Origin: Maribacter sp.
Lineage (GTDB): Bacteria; Bacteroidota; Bacteroidia; Flavobacteriales; Flavobacteriaceae
Reading direction: 5' to 3'
Length of the DNA stretch: 34,805 bases
Assembly (NCBI GenBank): GCA_018679695.1
Contig: JAHHKH010000390.1
Coordinates: 1-34,805 of the forward strand
Numbering within the stretch: position 1 is the first letter of the stretch; each line of letters starts with the position of its first letter. Below are positions 1 to 10,201 of this stretch, piece by piece. Below the pieces are notes generated by a model, which was not told the origin of the DNA, ran no database searches, and saw only the letters and a list, made by a program, of their open reading frames with translations. The translations under genes and the position numbers were made by a program.

Positions 1-6
1 TCATTC

Positions 7-20
7 GTGACCTCGACAGG
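7..20 (+). repeat. 14-bp copy of tRNA-Arg 3' end (GTGACCTCGACAGG), extra att-like repeat
   Basis: Identical to 34718-34731 in the same orientation. Confidence 0.7.
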
Positions 21-79
21 GTTTTCTTCGCTTTGCTCGAGTTTCCTTTGAGCTCCGTGTTGCAAATAAGAAACCACCC

Positions 80-97
80 ATCGCCAGATGGCGATGT
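80..97. terminator. Stem-loop CATCGCCA-GA-TGGCGATG followed by T-rich sequence
   Basis: Perfect 8-bp inverted repeat, followed by TTAGTTTTATATTTT. Confidence 0.5.
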
Positions 98-159
98 TAG
101 TTTTATATTTTCTGTTCACTTATAAAAATCTTTGACTTTCAACGCTCCCAGAAAACACA

Positions 160-188
160 AAACCACGCTCTGTTTTAGAGCGTGGTTT
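160..188 (-). terminator. Terminator-like hairpin (12-bp perfect stem)
   Basis: AAACCACGCTCT-GTTTT-AGAGCGTGGTTT; on the minus strand it is followed by TGTGTTTTC; sits just beyond the att-like tRNA 3' remnant. Confidence 0.7.
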
Positions 189-198
189 CTTGAGTGTC

Positions 199-225
199 GT
201 GACCTCAGCAGGACAGAATTCAAAC
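199..225 (+). repeat. Candidate attL: diverged tRNA 3'-end sequence GTGACCTCAGCAGGACAGAATTCAAAC
   Basis: Shares GTGACCTC, CAGG and ATTCAAAC with the tRNA-Arg 3' end at 34718-34739. Confidence 0.6.
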
Positions 226-647
226 TTTTTGAAGGAAGATATCGATCTAATTATTTCTAAATCCCAGCAGTTGAAGTTTTCAAATATGAATAATTAAAAT
301 AGGTCTACGGTCTTTTTTACTTATTTGTTAAGTCAAATATTTGCAACAAATTTTTATTCTTTTTGTTACAAATGATTTAGATTGTGCAATCAGTATTTCT
401 GAAAAAACAAAAAAACGTACTGGCAGTAAGTCTAAAGGACCGCTTAAATATACTTTCTTAGTCCCGCAAAAGGTCAATTAACGAAACCACTAAAAAAGAC
501 TAAGAATGGGACACTTTGGCAAATGAAAAACAGTTCTATCTGATCCGCCCTGTAAATCGGCCATTTTAAGTAATTGTAGTTTGAAAAAATGAGTGTGGAA
601 ATAAAAAGAACCCTATTCTCTATCCTATTTCTTTTTTAACTGAAGAA

Positions 648-1559
648 TCAGTTCAAATTCCTAAACTCGCTCGGCGAATGCCCTACCCTTTGCTTGAAAA
701 GCCTAGTAAAATGTTGCGGATATTTGAAACCTAATTCATACGCTATCTCACTGACCGATTTGTTATGGTCGAATACCCGTTCCTTGGCAACTTCTATTAG
801 TTTGTTCTGAATATATTCCTGAGCCGATTTTCCGGTTTCCTTTTTCACTAGATCCCCAAAATAATTAGGAGAAAGATGCAAGTGATCCGCAAAATAACTT
901 ACGGATGGCGTACCATGTTTTTGCGGTTTATCGGATGCGAAGTATTGGGTCAGCAAATCCTTGAATTTTTCCAAGGAGCCTATATTTTCAACTTCTCGTG
1001 TCAGGAATTGTCGATCATAAAAACGAGTGCAATAATCCAAAAAAAGTTCAATGTTGGCTACGATTAACTTTTTACTGTGCTTGTCCAAGTTTTGTTCCAA
1101 CTCAAACTGTATTTTTTCGATTAAGCTTAAAATCACTTTCCGTTCTTTGGCGGATAAGTGTAAAGCCTCATTGCTTGAGTAGGAGAAAAAACTATAGTAT
1201 TGTAATTTTTTACCCAATTCCGTACCTGTCAATAAATCAGGGTGAAATAGTATTGCATATCCCTTGGGCACATAATCAGGGTCAAAACCGCTTAATTCGA
1301 TGGTTTGGCCGGGAGCCATAAAGACAAGGGTTCCCTCATCATAATCGTATGGCTTCCCTCCGTAATGCATTTTGCATCCCTTAGCATCCTTCAAGAAAAT
1401 AGCATAGCAATTATAATTGAAGGCATCATAATCTTTGTTCTCATAGCCTTCTTTGTTTACTTCCTCAAAATCAACAATACCCACCAAAGGGTGCAACACC
1501 TCATGTTTTCTCAAATTAAGGTAATCCCCTACCGAATTGATGTTCAGTACATTTTTCAT
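648..1559 (-). CDS. AraC family transcriptional regulator
   Basis: C-terminal two-HTH AraC domain (SVSEIAYELGFKYPQHFTRLFKQRVGHSPSEFR) with N-terminal cupin-like sensor region. Confidence 0.9.
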   Translation of the reverse strand: MKNVLNINSVGDYLNLRKHEVLHPLVGIVDFEEVNKEGYENKDYDAFNYNCYAIFLKDAKGCKMHYGGKPYDYDEGTLVFMAPGQTIELSGFDPDYVPKGYAILFHPDLLTGTELGKKLQYYSFFSYSSNEALHLSAKERKVILSLIEKIQFELEQNLDKHSKKLIVANIELFLDYCTRFYDRQFLTREVENIGSLEKFKDLLTQYFASDKPQKHGTPSVSYFADHLHLSPNYFGDLVKKETGKSAQEYIQNKLIEVAKERVFDHNKSVSEIAYELGFKYPQHFTRLFKQRVGHSPSEFRNLN

Positions 1560-1622
1560 TGACCTCTAATTTTTTGTTAAAGATAAGCCATTGATTGCCA
1601 GTAATTCAAAGGGTTAACGCAA

Positions 1623-1660
1623 AATCCGTAATAGTGGTATGTAAATCCGTAATCTGGGTA
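1623..1660 (+). promoter_or_regulatory. Putative AraC operator: two direct half-sites AATCCGTAATagtGGTA / AATCCGTAATctgGGTA, 21-bp period
   Basis: Same paired motif with the same period at 8743-8780. Confidence 0.65.
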
Positions 1661-1683
1661 AGACTTTGATGTCGATTACCCAA

Positions 1684-1691
1684 TACTTTTG
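1684..1691 (+). promoter_or_regulatory. Bacteroidetes-type -7 box TACTTTTG
   Basis: Matches TAnnTTTG, starts 24 nt after the operator end. Confidence 0.5.
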
Positions 1692-1717
1692 TCAAGAATC
1701 TAAAATCACTACCCAAA

Positions 1718-3913
1718 ATGGGCCCAAGAAAAATGTTTTTTCTGATTTTTTGTTTTCTGGTAATTGGTATTGGCACGGCCCAAAATATATCTAAAAGTAC
1801 CACGGCCAAATACACGACTGAGGAACTTGATTTAGATGGAAACCTAAACGAGCCTATTTGGGAAACGGCGGAAACGGGTGCTGACTTTATCCAATTCTTT
1901 CCTACGGATTCCCTTTCAGCCAAGTATCCCACCACCTTCAAGGTGGTCTATTCTGAAACTACATTGTATTTGGGTGTCCGCGCCGAATCGGAAAAGGGGA
2001 ATTATGTGGTTTCCTCCCTAAGACGGGATTTCGCCGCGACGACTAACGATAACATTTCCTTCCTTTTAGACACCTTCAACGATGCCACCACCGCCTTTTT
2101 CTTTGGAGTTACGCCCTACGGGGTACAACGCGAGGGCTTGGTCTCCGAAGGCGGTTCAGCTTTCAACAATACTTGGGACATGAAATGGCAGGCCGAAGCA
2201 CAGCGTTTTGATGACCATTACACCATTGAAATTGCTATCCCCTTTACTTCACTAAAATTCATCGAAGGAGCCACTTCCTGGCGCTTCCGAAGTTACCGTT
2301 GGAACATTCAGAGCAATGAGCAGACCACTTGGACCCAAGTACCCCAAAACCAACTTTTGTCGAGCCTTGCCTATATGGGCGAATTGCGGTTTGAAAGACC
2401 GCTTGGCCGCTCCCGAACGCCTTTGGCGCTTATCCCATATGTGAATACCTTGGCCAATCGCGATTACATTGTGGACGATTCCAATGTCCATTTCAAGGCA
2501 GGTGGTGACGCAAAAGTAGCCATAGGCAATGCCATGAATTTGGACAATACTGTAAATCCCGACTTTAGCAATGTAGAGGTCGATGATATTTTTACCAACC
2601 TGACCCGTTTTGAGATCCAACTGCCCGAGAAAAGGCAATTCTTTATCGACAATAGCGACCTTTTTGCCAATTACGGTAATACCTTGGACAACATTCCCTT
2701 TTTTTCGAGGCGTATCGGGCTTGCGAGAGATGCCGATGAAAACCTTATCGAGAACCAGATTATTGGCGGGGTACGCCTTAGCGGCAAATTGAACCCAACC
2801 ACACGACTCGGATTTTTGAACTTACAGACCGATGCCGACCCCGAAAACGAAATCGCATCCTATAACAACATGATGCTGGCCTTTCAAAAGAAGGTATTCT
2901 CACGATCCAACCTAGGATTGTTCTGGGTCAACCGCCAGACCTTTGGCGATGATGATTTTTTAGATTCCAATGCCCGATATAATCGTGTGCTAGGCATCGA
3001 TTACGATTTGGCTTCCGCGGACAATATCTGGACGGGGAATTTCTATGTGCACAAATCCTTTCAACCCAATGATAATAGTGGAAACTTTTCAGCACAGTCA
3101 AGGCTAAATTATGATGATAGGAACTGGCGCTTTGTAATGGATTTTGTGTATGTGGATGAAGAATATCGTGCCGATTTGGGCTTTGTGCCACGAAAGGATA
3201 TTTTTAAAACGGGCAATTCGGCTACCCGAAGATTCTATCCCAAGAACTCAAAATTGAGTAACCATAGTTTTCAGCTTTTGGGCGTGAACTTTTGGCGGCC
3301 CAACCTGGACTTTAAACACACCGACTATTTTTACCGCGCCGAGTGGGAGGCCAATTTTACCAATCAGGCCACCTTTGTAACAAACGTACAACACGACTAT
3401 ATCTTCTTAACAGCGGATTTTGACCCAACCAGAACATCTGGGGCTATCCCAATTCCCGGAGACCGTGGCTATAGCTTCAACCAATTTTCGGCAGAATTTG
3501 TATCCAACCCCTCAAACCTCGTCACTTTTGGGCTAACAACCTCGGTCGGCGGATTTTTCAATGGGGAGCAGTATTCATTCGGTGGTGAGGTGGGCTATCG
3601 TTTCCAGCCTTGGGCCAACGTGCTTTTTGGATTAAATTATGATGGTATTCGGTTGCCCGATCCCTTTGCGGATGCCGATATTTGGCTAGCGACCACCAAA
3701 GCCGAGGTCACCTTTAGCAAATCCGTATTTTGGAACACTTTGGTGCAGTACAGCAACCAACGTGATAATTTTGGCATCAACTCCAGATTGCAATGGCGCT
3801 TTGCCCCCTTGTCCGACTTGTTTTTGGTGTATAACGACAATTATTTTACCGAGACCTTTGCACCCCGGTTTCGGTCCATCAACCTGAAACTAACCTATTG
3901 GTTGAATATTTAA
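1718..3913 (+). CDS. DUF5916 / carbohydrate-binding family 9-like domain outer membrane protein
   Basis: Signal peptide, CBM9-like N-terminus (LDLDGNLNEPIWETAETGADFIQFFPTD) and long beta-strand-rich C-terminus. Confidence 0.8.
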   Translation: MGPRKMFFLIFCFLVIGIGTAQNISKSTTAKYTTEELDLDGNLNEPIWETAETGADFIQFFPTDSLSAKYPTTFKVVYSETTLYLGVRAESEKGNYVVSSLRRDFAATTNDNISFLLDTFNDATTAFFFGVTPYGVQREGLVSEGGSAFNNTWDMKWQAEAQRFDDHYTIEIAIPFTSLKFIEGATSWRFRSYRWNIQSNEQTTWTQVPQNQLLSSLAYMGELRFERPLGRSRTPLALIPYVNTLANRDYIVDDSNVHFKAGGDAKVAIGNAMNLDNTVNPDFSNVEVDDIFTNLTRFEIQLPEKRQFFIDNSDLFANYGNTLDNIPFFSRRIGLARDADENLIENQIIGGVRLSGKLNPTTRLGFLNLQTDADPENEIASYNNMMLAFQKKVFSRSNLGLFWVNRQTFGDDDFLDSNARYNRVLGIDYDLASADNIWTGNFYVHKSFQPNDNSGNFSAQSRLNYDDRNWRFVMDFVYVDEEYRADLGFVPRKDIFKTGNSATRRFYPKNSKLSNHSFQLLGVNFWRPNLDFKHTDYFYRAEWEANFTNQATFVTNVQHDYIFLTADFDPTRTSGAIPIPGDRGYSFNQFSAEFVSNPSNLVTFGLTTSVGGFFNGEQYSFGGEVGYRFQPWANVLFGLNYDGIRLPDPFADADIWLATTKAEVTFSKSVFWNTLVQYSNQRDNFGINSRLQWRFAPLSDLFLVYNDNYFTETFAPRFRSINLKLTYWLNI

Positions 3914-3933
3914 ATTAAGAAAGAAACAAATAG

Positions 3934-4923
<990 letters not shown>

Positions 4924-4957
4924 CCAATAGCGAAAAATTAAAAATAATAGTAAAAGG

Positions 4958-5698
4958 ATGAAACAGCTTAAAACAATTGTTCTTGCTATAATGACTACTG
5001 CATTTTTTGGACTTACCAATAACATGATGGCACAATCCGATACTGGCAGATCTAAGAATTTGGATACAAAACAAAGTGCCATAATTGCAATTGCGTCCTT
5101 GACCGCAAAAGGCGACCTTGAAACTTTGGAAACCGCTTTGACAGAAGGTCTGGATGCCGGATTGACCATAAACGAGATCAAGGAGGTCATGGTACACCTA
5201 TATGCCTACTGTGGTTTTCCACGTAGCCTGCGTGGATTACGAACTTTTATCAAGGTACTGGATGACCGCAAGGCAAAGGGAATCGAAGACCCTATAGGTA
5301 CGGAAGCTTCGCCTATTGAAGACTCGCAATCAAAATACGACAGGGGAAAGGCGAATTTGGAAACCTTGGTACAGGCTAAATTGGACGGCCCTCCAGCCGA
5401 TTATGCCCAATTCGCCCCGATCATCGAAGTCTTTTTGAAGGAGCATCTGTTTGCGGATATTTTTGATCGGGACATTTTGGATTATCAACAAAGGGAACTG
5501 GTCACGGTTTCCGTTCTTGCAACAATCGGCGGTGTGGAACCCATGTTGCGTTCGCACATGAACATCTGTTTAATACAGGGCATCACGCCAACTCAATTAA
5601 AGGAATTGATGGATGTTGTAGGGAAAAATGTAAATCAGGAAAAAATCGATTCGGCCGAAAAAGTATTGAACGAATTATTGGAATCCAAAAAGCAGTAA
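4958..5698 (+). CDS. Carboxymuconolactone decarboxylase family protein, two CMD-like halves, signal peptide
   Basis: N-terminal signal ending MMAQ; CMD-type helices (EIKEVMVHLYAYCGFPRSLRGL; RELVTVSVLATIGGVEPMLRSH). Confidence 0.85.
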   Translation: MKQLKTIVLAIMTTAFFGLTNNMMAQSDTGRSKNLDTKQSAIIAIASLTAKGDLETLETALTEGLDAGLTINEIKEVMVHLYAYCGFPRSLRGLRTFIKVLDDRKAKGIEDPIGTEASPIEDSQSKYDRGKANLETLVQAKLDGPPADYAQFAPIIEVFLKEHLFADIFDRDILDYQQRELVTVSVLATIGGVEPMLRSHMNICLIQGITPTQLKELMDVVGKNVNQEKIDSAEKVLNELLESKKQ

Positions 5699-5702
5699 GG
5701 AA

Positions 5703-6761
5703 ATGAAATATATAGGATTATTCATTTTAATGAGTATGCTATCAACACATCAGACGATTTGGGCGCAAAGCGAGAAAAACCCTTTTGGATTGGTATATGA
5801 GGGAGCAATTACGGAGAATGTGGATCGAAAAGTCAACATACATCCCGTTAGGTATAAATTGAACGGAATCGATATTGCGGCAAATGTTTATACACCAGCC
5901 AATTATGACCGGACAAAGAAATATCCGGCAATAACAATTGCACATCCTAACGGAGGGATAAAAGAACAGACAGCAGGCCTATATGCACAGCATTTGGCAG
6001 AGGCCGGTTATATTACCATTACGGCAGATGCTGCCTATCAGGGTGCAAGTGGGGGCGAGCCGCGCCATACGGACAAACCCCAATTTCGTACAGAAGATAT
6101 CCGAGGAATGGCTGATTTTATTTCACAATATCCTGGGGTCGATAGAGAACGTTTAGGTGCTTTGGGCATTTGTGGCGGCGGTGGCTATACGTTGAAAGCG
6201 GTCCAATCGGATAAGCGGTTTAAAGCGGTGGCAACCCTGAGTATGTTCAATACAGGAATTGTACGAAAAAATGGCTTTTTGAATTCGCAGATTTCGACCA
6301 TTCAAGAAAGGCTAAAGCAAGCTTCAGAGGCAAGAGCACAGGAGGCTGGGGGCGGCGAAATCGTTTATTCCGGTGTAGACGGTATTACCGACGAAGAATT
6401 AGCAAAAGTTTCACCTCTTTTTTATCGGCAAGGCTATGAATATTATTTTAGGACCCACGCCCACCCCAATTCGACTTTTCTTTATACCACAAGCAGTTTA
6501 ATGGATTTAATGGCTTGGGATGCTACCGACGATATTGACCTCATAGACCAACCTTTATTAATGATTGCCGGCAGCAATGCCCAAACTTTATATTTGACCT
6601 TGGATGCTTTTCCAAAAGCGACCAATGCAAAAACCAAGGAATTGTTCCTTATCGAAGGTGCAACGCATATAGAAACCTATTGGAAGCCAAAATACGTGAA
6701 TCAAGCAGTAAACAAATTAGTGGACTTTTACCAAAACAATCTTTCAACTACAAACCTATGA
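5703..6761 (+). CDS. Exported alpha/beta hydrolase, dienelactone hydrolase-like
   Basis: Signal peptide (TIWAQ); nucleophile elbow GICGGGGY with Cys; catalytic-His region GATHIETY. Confidence 0.85.
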   Translation: MKYIGLFILMSMLSTHQTIWAQSEKNPFGLVYEGAITENVDRKVNIHPVRYKLNGIDIAANVYTPANYDRTKKYPAITIAHPNGGIKEQTAGLYAQHLAEAGYITITADAAYQGASGGEPRHTDKPQFRTEDIRGMADFISQYPGVDRERLGALGICGGGGYTLKAVQSDKRFKAVATLSMFNTGIVRKNGFLNSQISTIQERLKQASEARAQEAGGGEIVYSGVDGITDEELAKVSPLFYRQGYEYYFRTHAHPNSTFLYTTSSLMDLMAWDATDDIDLIDQPLLMIAGSNAQTLYLTLDAFPKATNAKTKELFLIEGATHIETYWKPKYVNQAVNKLVDFYQNNLSTTNL

Positions 6762-7249
6762 ACGGAAAAAATCTTTTAGCGATTATATTGATTGGAGCGC
6801 TTATATTTTCCTGTAAACAAGCAGCCGAGAAAAATCAGGTCATCGATTTGAATTCACAACAAGAATTGATTTTCCAAAAAGGGGAGAAAGTCACGAACAA
6901 CAATTTCACTGGGGATGTGTGGGTGCATATGCAAGTGAGGGCCGATAGCGTAAACCAAAATTCAGTAGGAACAGTAACGTTTGATCCCGGGGCGAGGTCC
7001 AACTGGCATTCGCATCCCAACGGACAAATTATAATGAGTTTGGAAGGCGAAGGCTACTATCAAGAAGAAGGAAGCAGGAAAAGAATACTCCGAAAAGGCG
7101 ATGTGGTCAAATGCCCTGCAAACACTCCACATTGGCACGGGGCAAGCGCAGAAAAAGCATTCATACAAATCGCAATAACAAGCAGAGTTGACGGCCCAAC
7201 GGAATGGCTGGATCCCGTGACTGACCAGGAATATTTAAATGGAGATTAA
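6758..7249 (+). CDS. Cupin domain lipoprotein
   Basis: Start ATG overlaps upstream stop (ATGA); lipobox LIFSC; cupin motif NWHSHPNGQIIMSLEGEGYYQEEG...CPANTPHWHG. Confidence 0.88.
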   Translation: MNGKNLLAIILIGALIFSCKQAAEKNQVIDLNSQQELIFQKGEKVTNNNFTGDVWVHMQVRADSVNQNSVGTVTFDPGARSNWHSHPNGQIIMSLEGEGYYQEEGSRKRILRKGDVVKCPANTPHWHGASAEKAFIQIAITSRVDGPTEWLDPVTDQEYLNGD

Positions 7250-7285
7250 GAAGTACCTATATACTTTCAAATTAATAAAACCTTA

Positions 7286-8377
7286 GTGATGAAAAATATA
7301 AAGACAACATGGTTATTGCTTTTAACAGTTTTATTATGGGTTTATGATGCACATGCACAAAAGCAACCCATTACCCTTGTAGAGCAAGGCAGCTTTGCCG
7401 TTGGTGGCAGCATTAAATCCAGCCCGGGTACTTTTGACCCGGTTGCCCATGGAGCATTTAACCCTTCCAATCAGGCTACCGAAGGACAAACCTTGCATGG
7501 TGATCACGCCACCATATTTTATCAGATTCCTGATAATGCAAAAAAATTGCCCTTGGTTTTTTGGCATGGGTATGGACAGAGTATGCGTACTTGGCAAACG
7601 ACCCCAGATGGTAGGGAGGGATTTCAAACCCTATTTTTAAGGCGTAATTTTCCAATATACCTTATTGACCAGCCCCGTAGGGGATTATCAGGGAGGAGCA
7701 CGGAACCTACTACGATTTCGGCAGCCACGGATGATCAGTTGTGGTTTGGGATATTTAGATTGGGGACGGGAACTACTTTTTATCCAAATGTTCAGTTTTC
7801 TGATAACCCAGAAGCGCTGAACCAGTTCTTTAGGCAAATTACCCCGGATACGGGACCGTTGAACATCAACCTTAACACAGAGGCGGTTTCCAAGCTGTTC
7901 GATAAGATTGGACCAGGTATTTTGGTTACCCATTCCCATAGTGGCGGCCAAGGTTGGTTGACGGCCTTAAAAAATGGGAACATCAAAGGCATTGCATCCT
8001 ATGAACCGGGTAGTAATTTTGTCTTTCCAGAAGGCGAAGTCCCTGAGACCATCCCCTATGTGGGAGGAGCTTTAAGTGCGAGAAGCGTACCCATGACAGC
8101 CTTTAAACGATTGACGGAAATACCCATTGTTATCTATTATGGGGATTATATACCCAACGAACCTGTAGCGCATCCTGGCCAGGAACAATGGCGTGCCGCC
8201 TTGCAAATGGCAAAGCTTTGGACGGCCACGGTGAACAAGCATGGGGGTGATGCCACCTTGGTACACCTTCCAGAAAAGGGTCTAAAGGGAAATACCCACT
8301 TTCCGATGTCCGATCTGAACAATGAAAAAGTGGCCGTATTGTTAGCGGAATGGCTAATCGAAAAAGGGTTGGATTAA
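7286..8377 (+). CDS. Exported alpha/beta hydrolase
   Basis: Signal peptide (AHAQ); WHGYGQSMRTW oxyanion region; THSHSGGQGW nucleophile elbow. Confidence 0.85.
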   Translation: MMKNIKTTWLLLLTVLLWVYDAHAQKQPITLVEQGSFAVGGSIKSSPGTFDPVAHGAFNPSNQATEGQTLHGDHATIFYQIPDNAKKLPLVFWHGYGQSMRTWQTTPDGREGFQTLFLRRNFPIYLIDQPRRGLSGRSTEPTTISAATDDQLWFGIFRLGTGTTFYPNVQFSDNPEALNQFFRQITPDTGPLNINLNTEAVSKLFDKIGPGILVTHSHSGGQGWLTALKNGNIKGIASYEPGSNFVFPEGEVPETIPYVGGALSARSVPMTAFKRLTEIPIVIYYGDYIPNEPVAHPGQEQWRAALQMAKLWTATVNKHGGDATLVHLPEKGLKGNTHFPMSDLNNEKVAVLLAEWLIEKGLD

Positions 8378-8395
8378 AATCAAAAACAGAAAGTA

Positions 8396-8600
8396 TCAGT
8401 TCAACATTCGGTACTCCTTAGGTGTATAACCCACCTTTTTCTTGAAAAGTCTTGTAAAGTGTTGTGGGTACTTAAAACCAAGTTCATACGCAATTTCACT
8501 TAAGGATTTATCCAGGTCGAATATTTTTTGTTTCGCTACATGACAAGGTTATCCTGAATGTCTTTCTTTCATCTAACATCTTTCGGTTAAATCATGTTCA
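8396..8600 (-). pseudogene. Truncated, frameshifted AraC regulator remnant
   Basis: Minus strand reads VAKQKIFDLDKSLSEIAYELGFKYPQHFTRLFKKKVGYTPKEYRMLN*, close to the C-terminus of 648-1559; upstream DIQDNLVM is in another frame; N-terminus absent. Confidence 0.85.
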
Positions 8601-8742
8601 CCATTAAGTGGGTACACTGTACCTAAATTTAAATTTGGAACAATAATCATCGACCCATATCTAATCTTTTGTGTTGGACATAGAAGAAAACTATTGTTCG
8701 AATTTAGTTAATGCTTTGTGAACAAATGGTTTATACCCCTGT

Positions 8743-8780
8743 AATCCGTAATAATGGTAGGTAAATCCGTAATTGTGGTA
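8743..8780 (+). promoter_or_regulatory. Putative AraC operator: AATCCGTAATaatGGTA / AATCCGTAATtgtGGTA, 21-bp period
   Basis: Paired motif shared with 1623-1660. Confidence 0.65.
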
Positions 8781-8803
8781 AGCCTATCCTATGAATTATA
8801 CCA

Positions 8804-8811
8804 TAGCTTTG
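8804..8811 (+). promoter_or_regulatory. -7 box TAGCTTTG
   Basis: Matches TAnnTTTG, starts 24 nt after the operator end as at 1684. Confidence 0.5.
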
Positions 8812-8852
8812 GAAAAGGTAATTTATAATCTAAATCAATTAAATAAAACAAA

Positions 8853-9698
8853 ATGAGAGCATTATTGATAGGCTTGTTTATAGGTATGCTAAGCATATCT
8901 TCCTTTGCGCAAGAAGGTATTTTTCCCATGGGGGCAAAAGCGAAAAACGTACACCATACCGGTGATATTTGGCTTACGCATGTTGTAGATGCTGATGAAA
9001 CTTTTGAACATAGCGTAGCCCAAGCGGTTTCAGCACCTGGAGCATTTCTTAACTGGCATTTACATCCAGACGGCCAACAATTGTTGATCACTAACGGCGT
9101 TGGTTTTTATCAAGAAAAAGGAAAGGATGTACAAGTGATGCGCGCTGGTGATGTAATCAAATGCCTTCCCAACGTAGAACATTGGCATGGTGCCACTCCT
9201 AAAAGTGCAGTAACCTATTTGGCGATAGGTGGTAGCACACCTACCAAATGGACAGACGAACTTAGTGTTGAGGATTATAACAAAATACCGCTTCCTGAAA
9301 TTAACAATTCAAGTCTTGAAAATGAGATCAAGGAACTTTCCAAAGCCAAATGGAAATGGATGGCCGATAAGGATGTGGACAAGTTGGCCAATTTGTTTCA
9401 TGACAAATCAAGGTTTGTACACATGAGCGGCTCCTGGAAAAAGGACAGGGAACTGGAAATCATCGAGACGGGAAGCATTTGGTATAAAAATGCCGATATA
9501 CACGATGTGGTCGTGGAAACTTTTGATGATAATACCGTGGTACTTTGGAATAGAATAACACTTACGGCCCATGTCCGGGGAAATGATGTAACTACTGAAT
9601 TTACGGTCACCGAATTCTATAAAAAAGAAGGCAACGATTGGAAATTATTGGACCTCACCTTTAGCAGCGTTCGTGATACCCATGAAATTGCGCATTAA
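8853..9698 (+). CDS. Exported cupin fused to NTF2-like (SnoaL/DUF4440-type) domain
   Basis: Signal peptide (SSFAQ); cupin half (NWHLHPDGQQLLITNGVGFYQEKG...VEHWHG); C-terminal half paralogous to 9725-10171. Confidence 0.88.
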   Translation: MRALLIGLFIGMLSISSFAQEGIFPMGAKAKNVHHTGDIWLTHVVDADETFEHSVAQAVSAPGAFLNWHLHPDGQQLLITNGVGFYQEKGKDVQVMRAGDVIKCLPNVEHWHGATPKSAVTYLAIGGSTPTKWTDELSVEDYNKIPLPEINNSSLENEIKELSKAKWKWMADKDVDKLANLFHDKSRFVHMSGSWKKDRELEIIETGSIWYKNADIHDVVVETFDDNTVVLWNRITLTAHVRGNDVTTEFTVTEFYKKEGNDWKLLDLTFSSVRDTHEIAH

Positions 9699-9724
9699 TA
9701 CATTAGAACAAATAATTTATAAAA

Positions 9725-10171
9725 ATGAACAAAAAAATAATACTAAGTCTATTAGTTATGCTCATCACAGGACAAGTCGCCCTTGCCCAATCGACTGATT
9801 TAGAAAAGGAAATCAGGGAGCTGTCCACCCAAAAATGGCAATGGATGGCCGATAAGGATGCGGACAAATTAGCCGACCTTTTTCATGACAAGGCCAAATT
9901 TGTCCACATGGGTGGTACGTGGGGTAAAGACCGAGAGGTCGATATTATTAGAAGCGGGGGCATCCATTACAAGAAAGCCGATGTACACGAAGTAATGGTG
10001 GAAGTGTTGAATGAAAACACCGTCATCCTTTGGAACCAAATTACACTGTTGGCAGTAGTCGGCAGCAATGAAGTGACTAACCCTTTTATGGTAACAGAGG
10101 TCTATGTAAAAGAAAATAACAATTGGAAATTGGCTGATTTGACCTTTAGCAAAACAATGACAAGGGAATAA
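9725..10171 (+). CDS. Exported NTF2-like (DUF4440-type) protein
   Basis: Signal peptide (ALAQ); KWQWMADKDADKLADLFHDKAKFVHMGGTWGKDRE. Confidence 0.85.
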   Translation: MNKKIILSLLVMLITGQVALAQSTDLEKEIRELSTQKWQWMADKDADKLADLFHDKAKFVHMGGTWGKDREVDIIRSGGIHYKKADVHEVMVEVLNENTVILWNQITLLAVVGSNEVTNPFMVTEVYVKENNNWKLADLTFSKTMTRE

Positions 10172-10201
10172 CTTGAACAACTCAACTTAATAAACACAAA
10201 A

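Noticed and set aside
136-198. Open frame leading into the 199-297 tail (LSTLPENTKPRSVLERGFLSV)
   Set aside because: It covers the terminator hairpin and has no start; treated as flanking sequence rather than a gene.
1606-1941. 111-aa minus-strand ORF over the AraC operator and DUF5916 start
   Set aside because: Overlaps a better supported regulatory region and CDS; composition not convincing.
9229-9426. Alternative-frame 65-aa ORF in the cupin-NTF2 gene
   Set aside because: Protein-like evidence is lacking, unlike the nested ORF in the relaxase.
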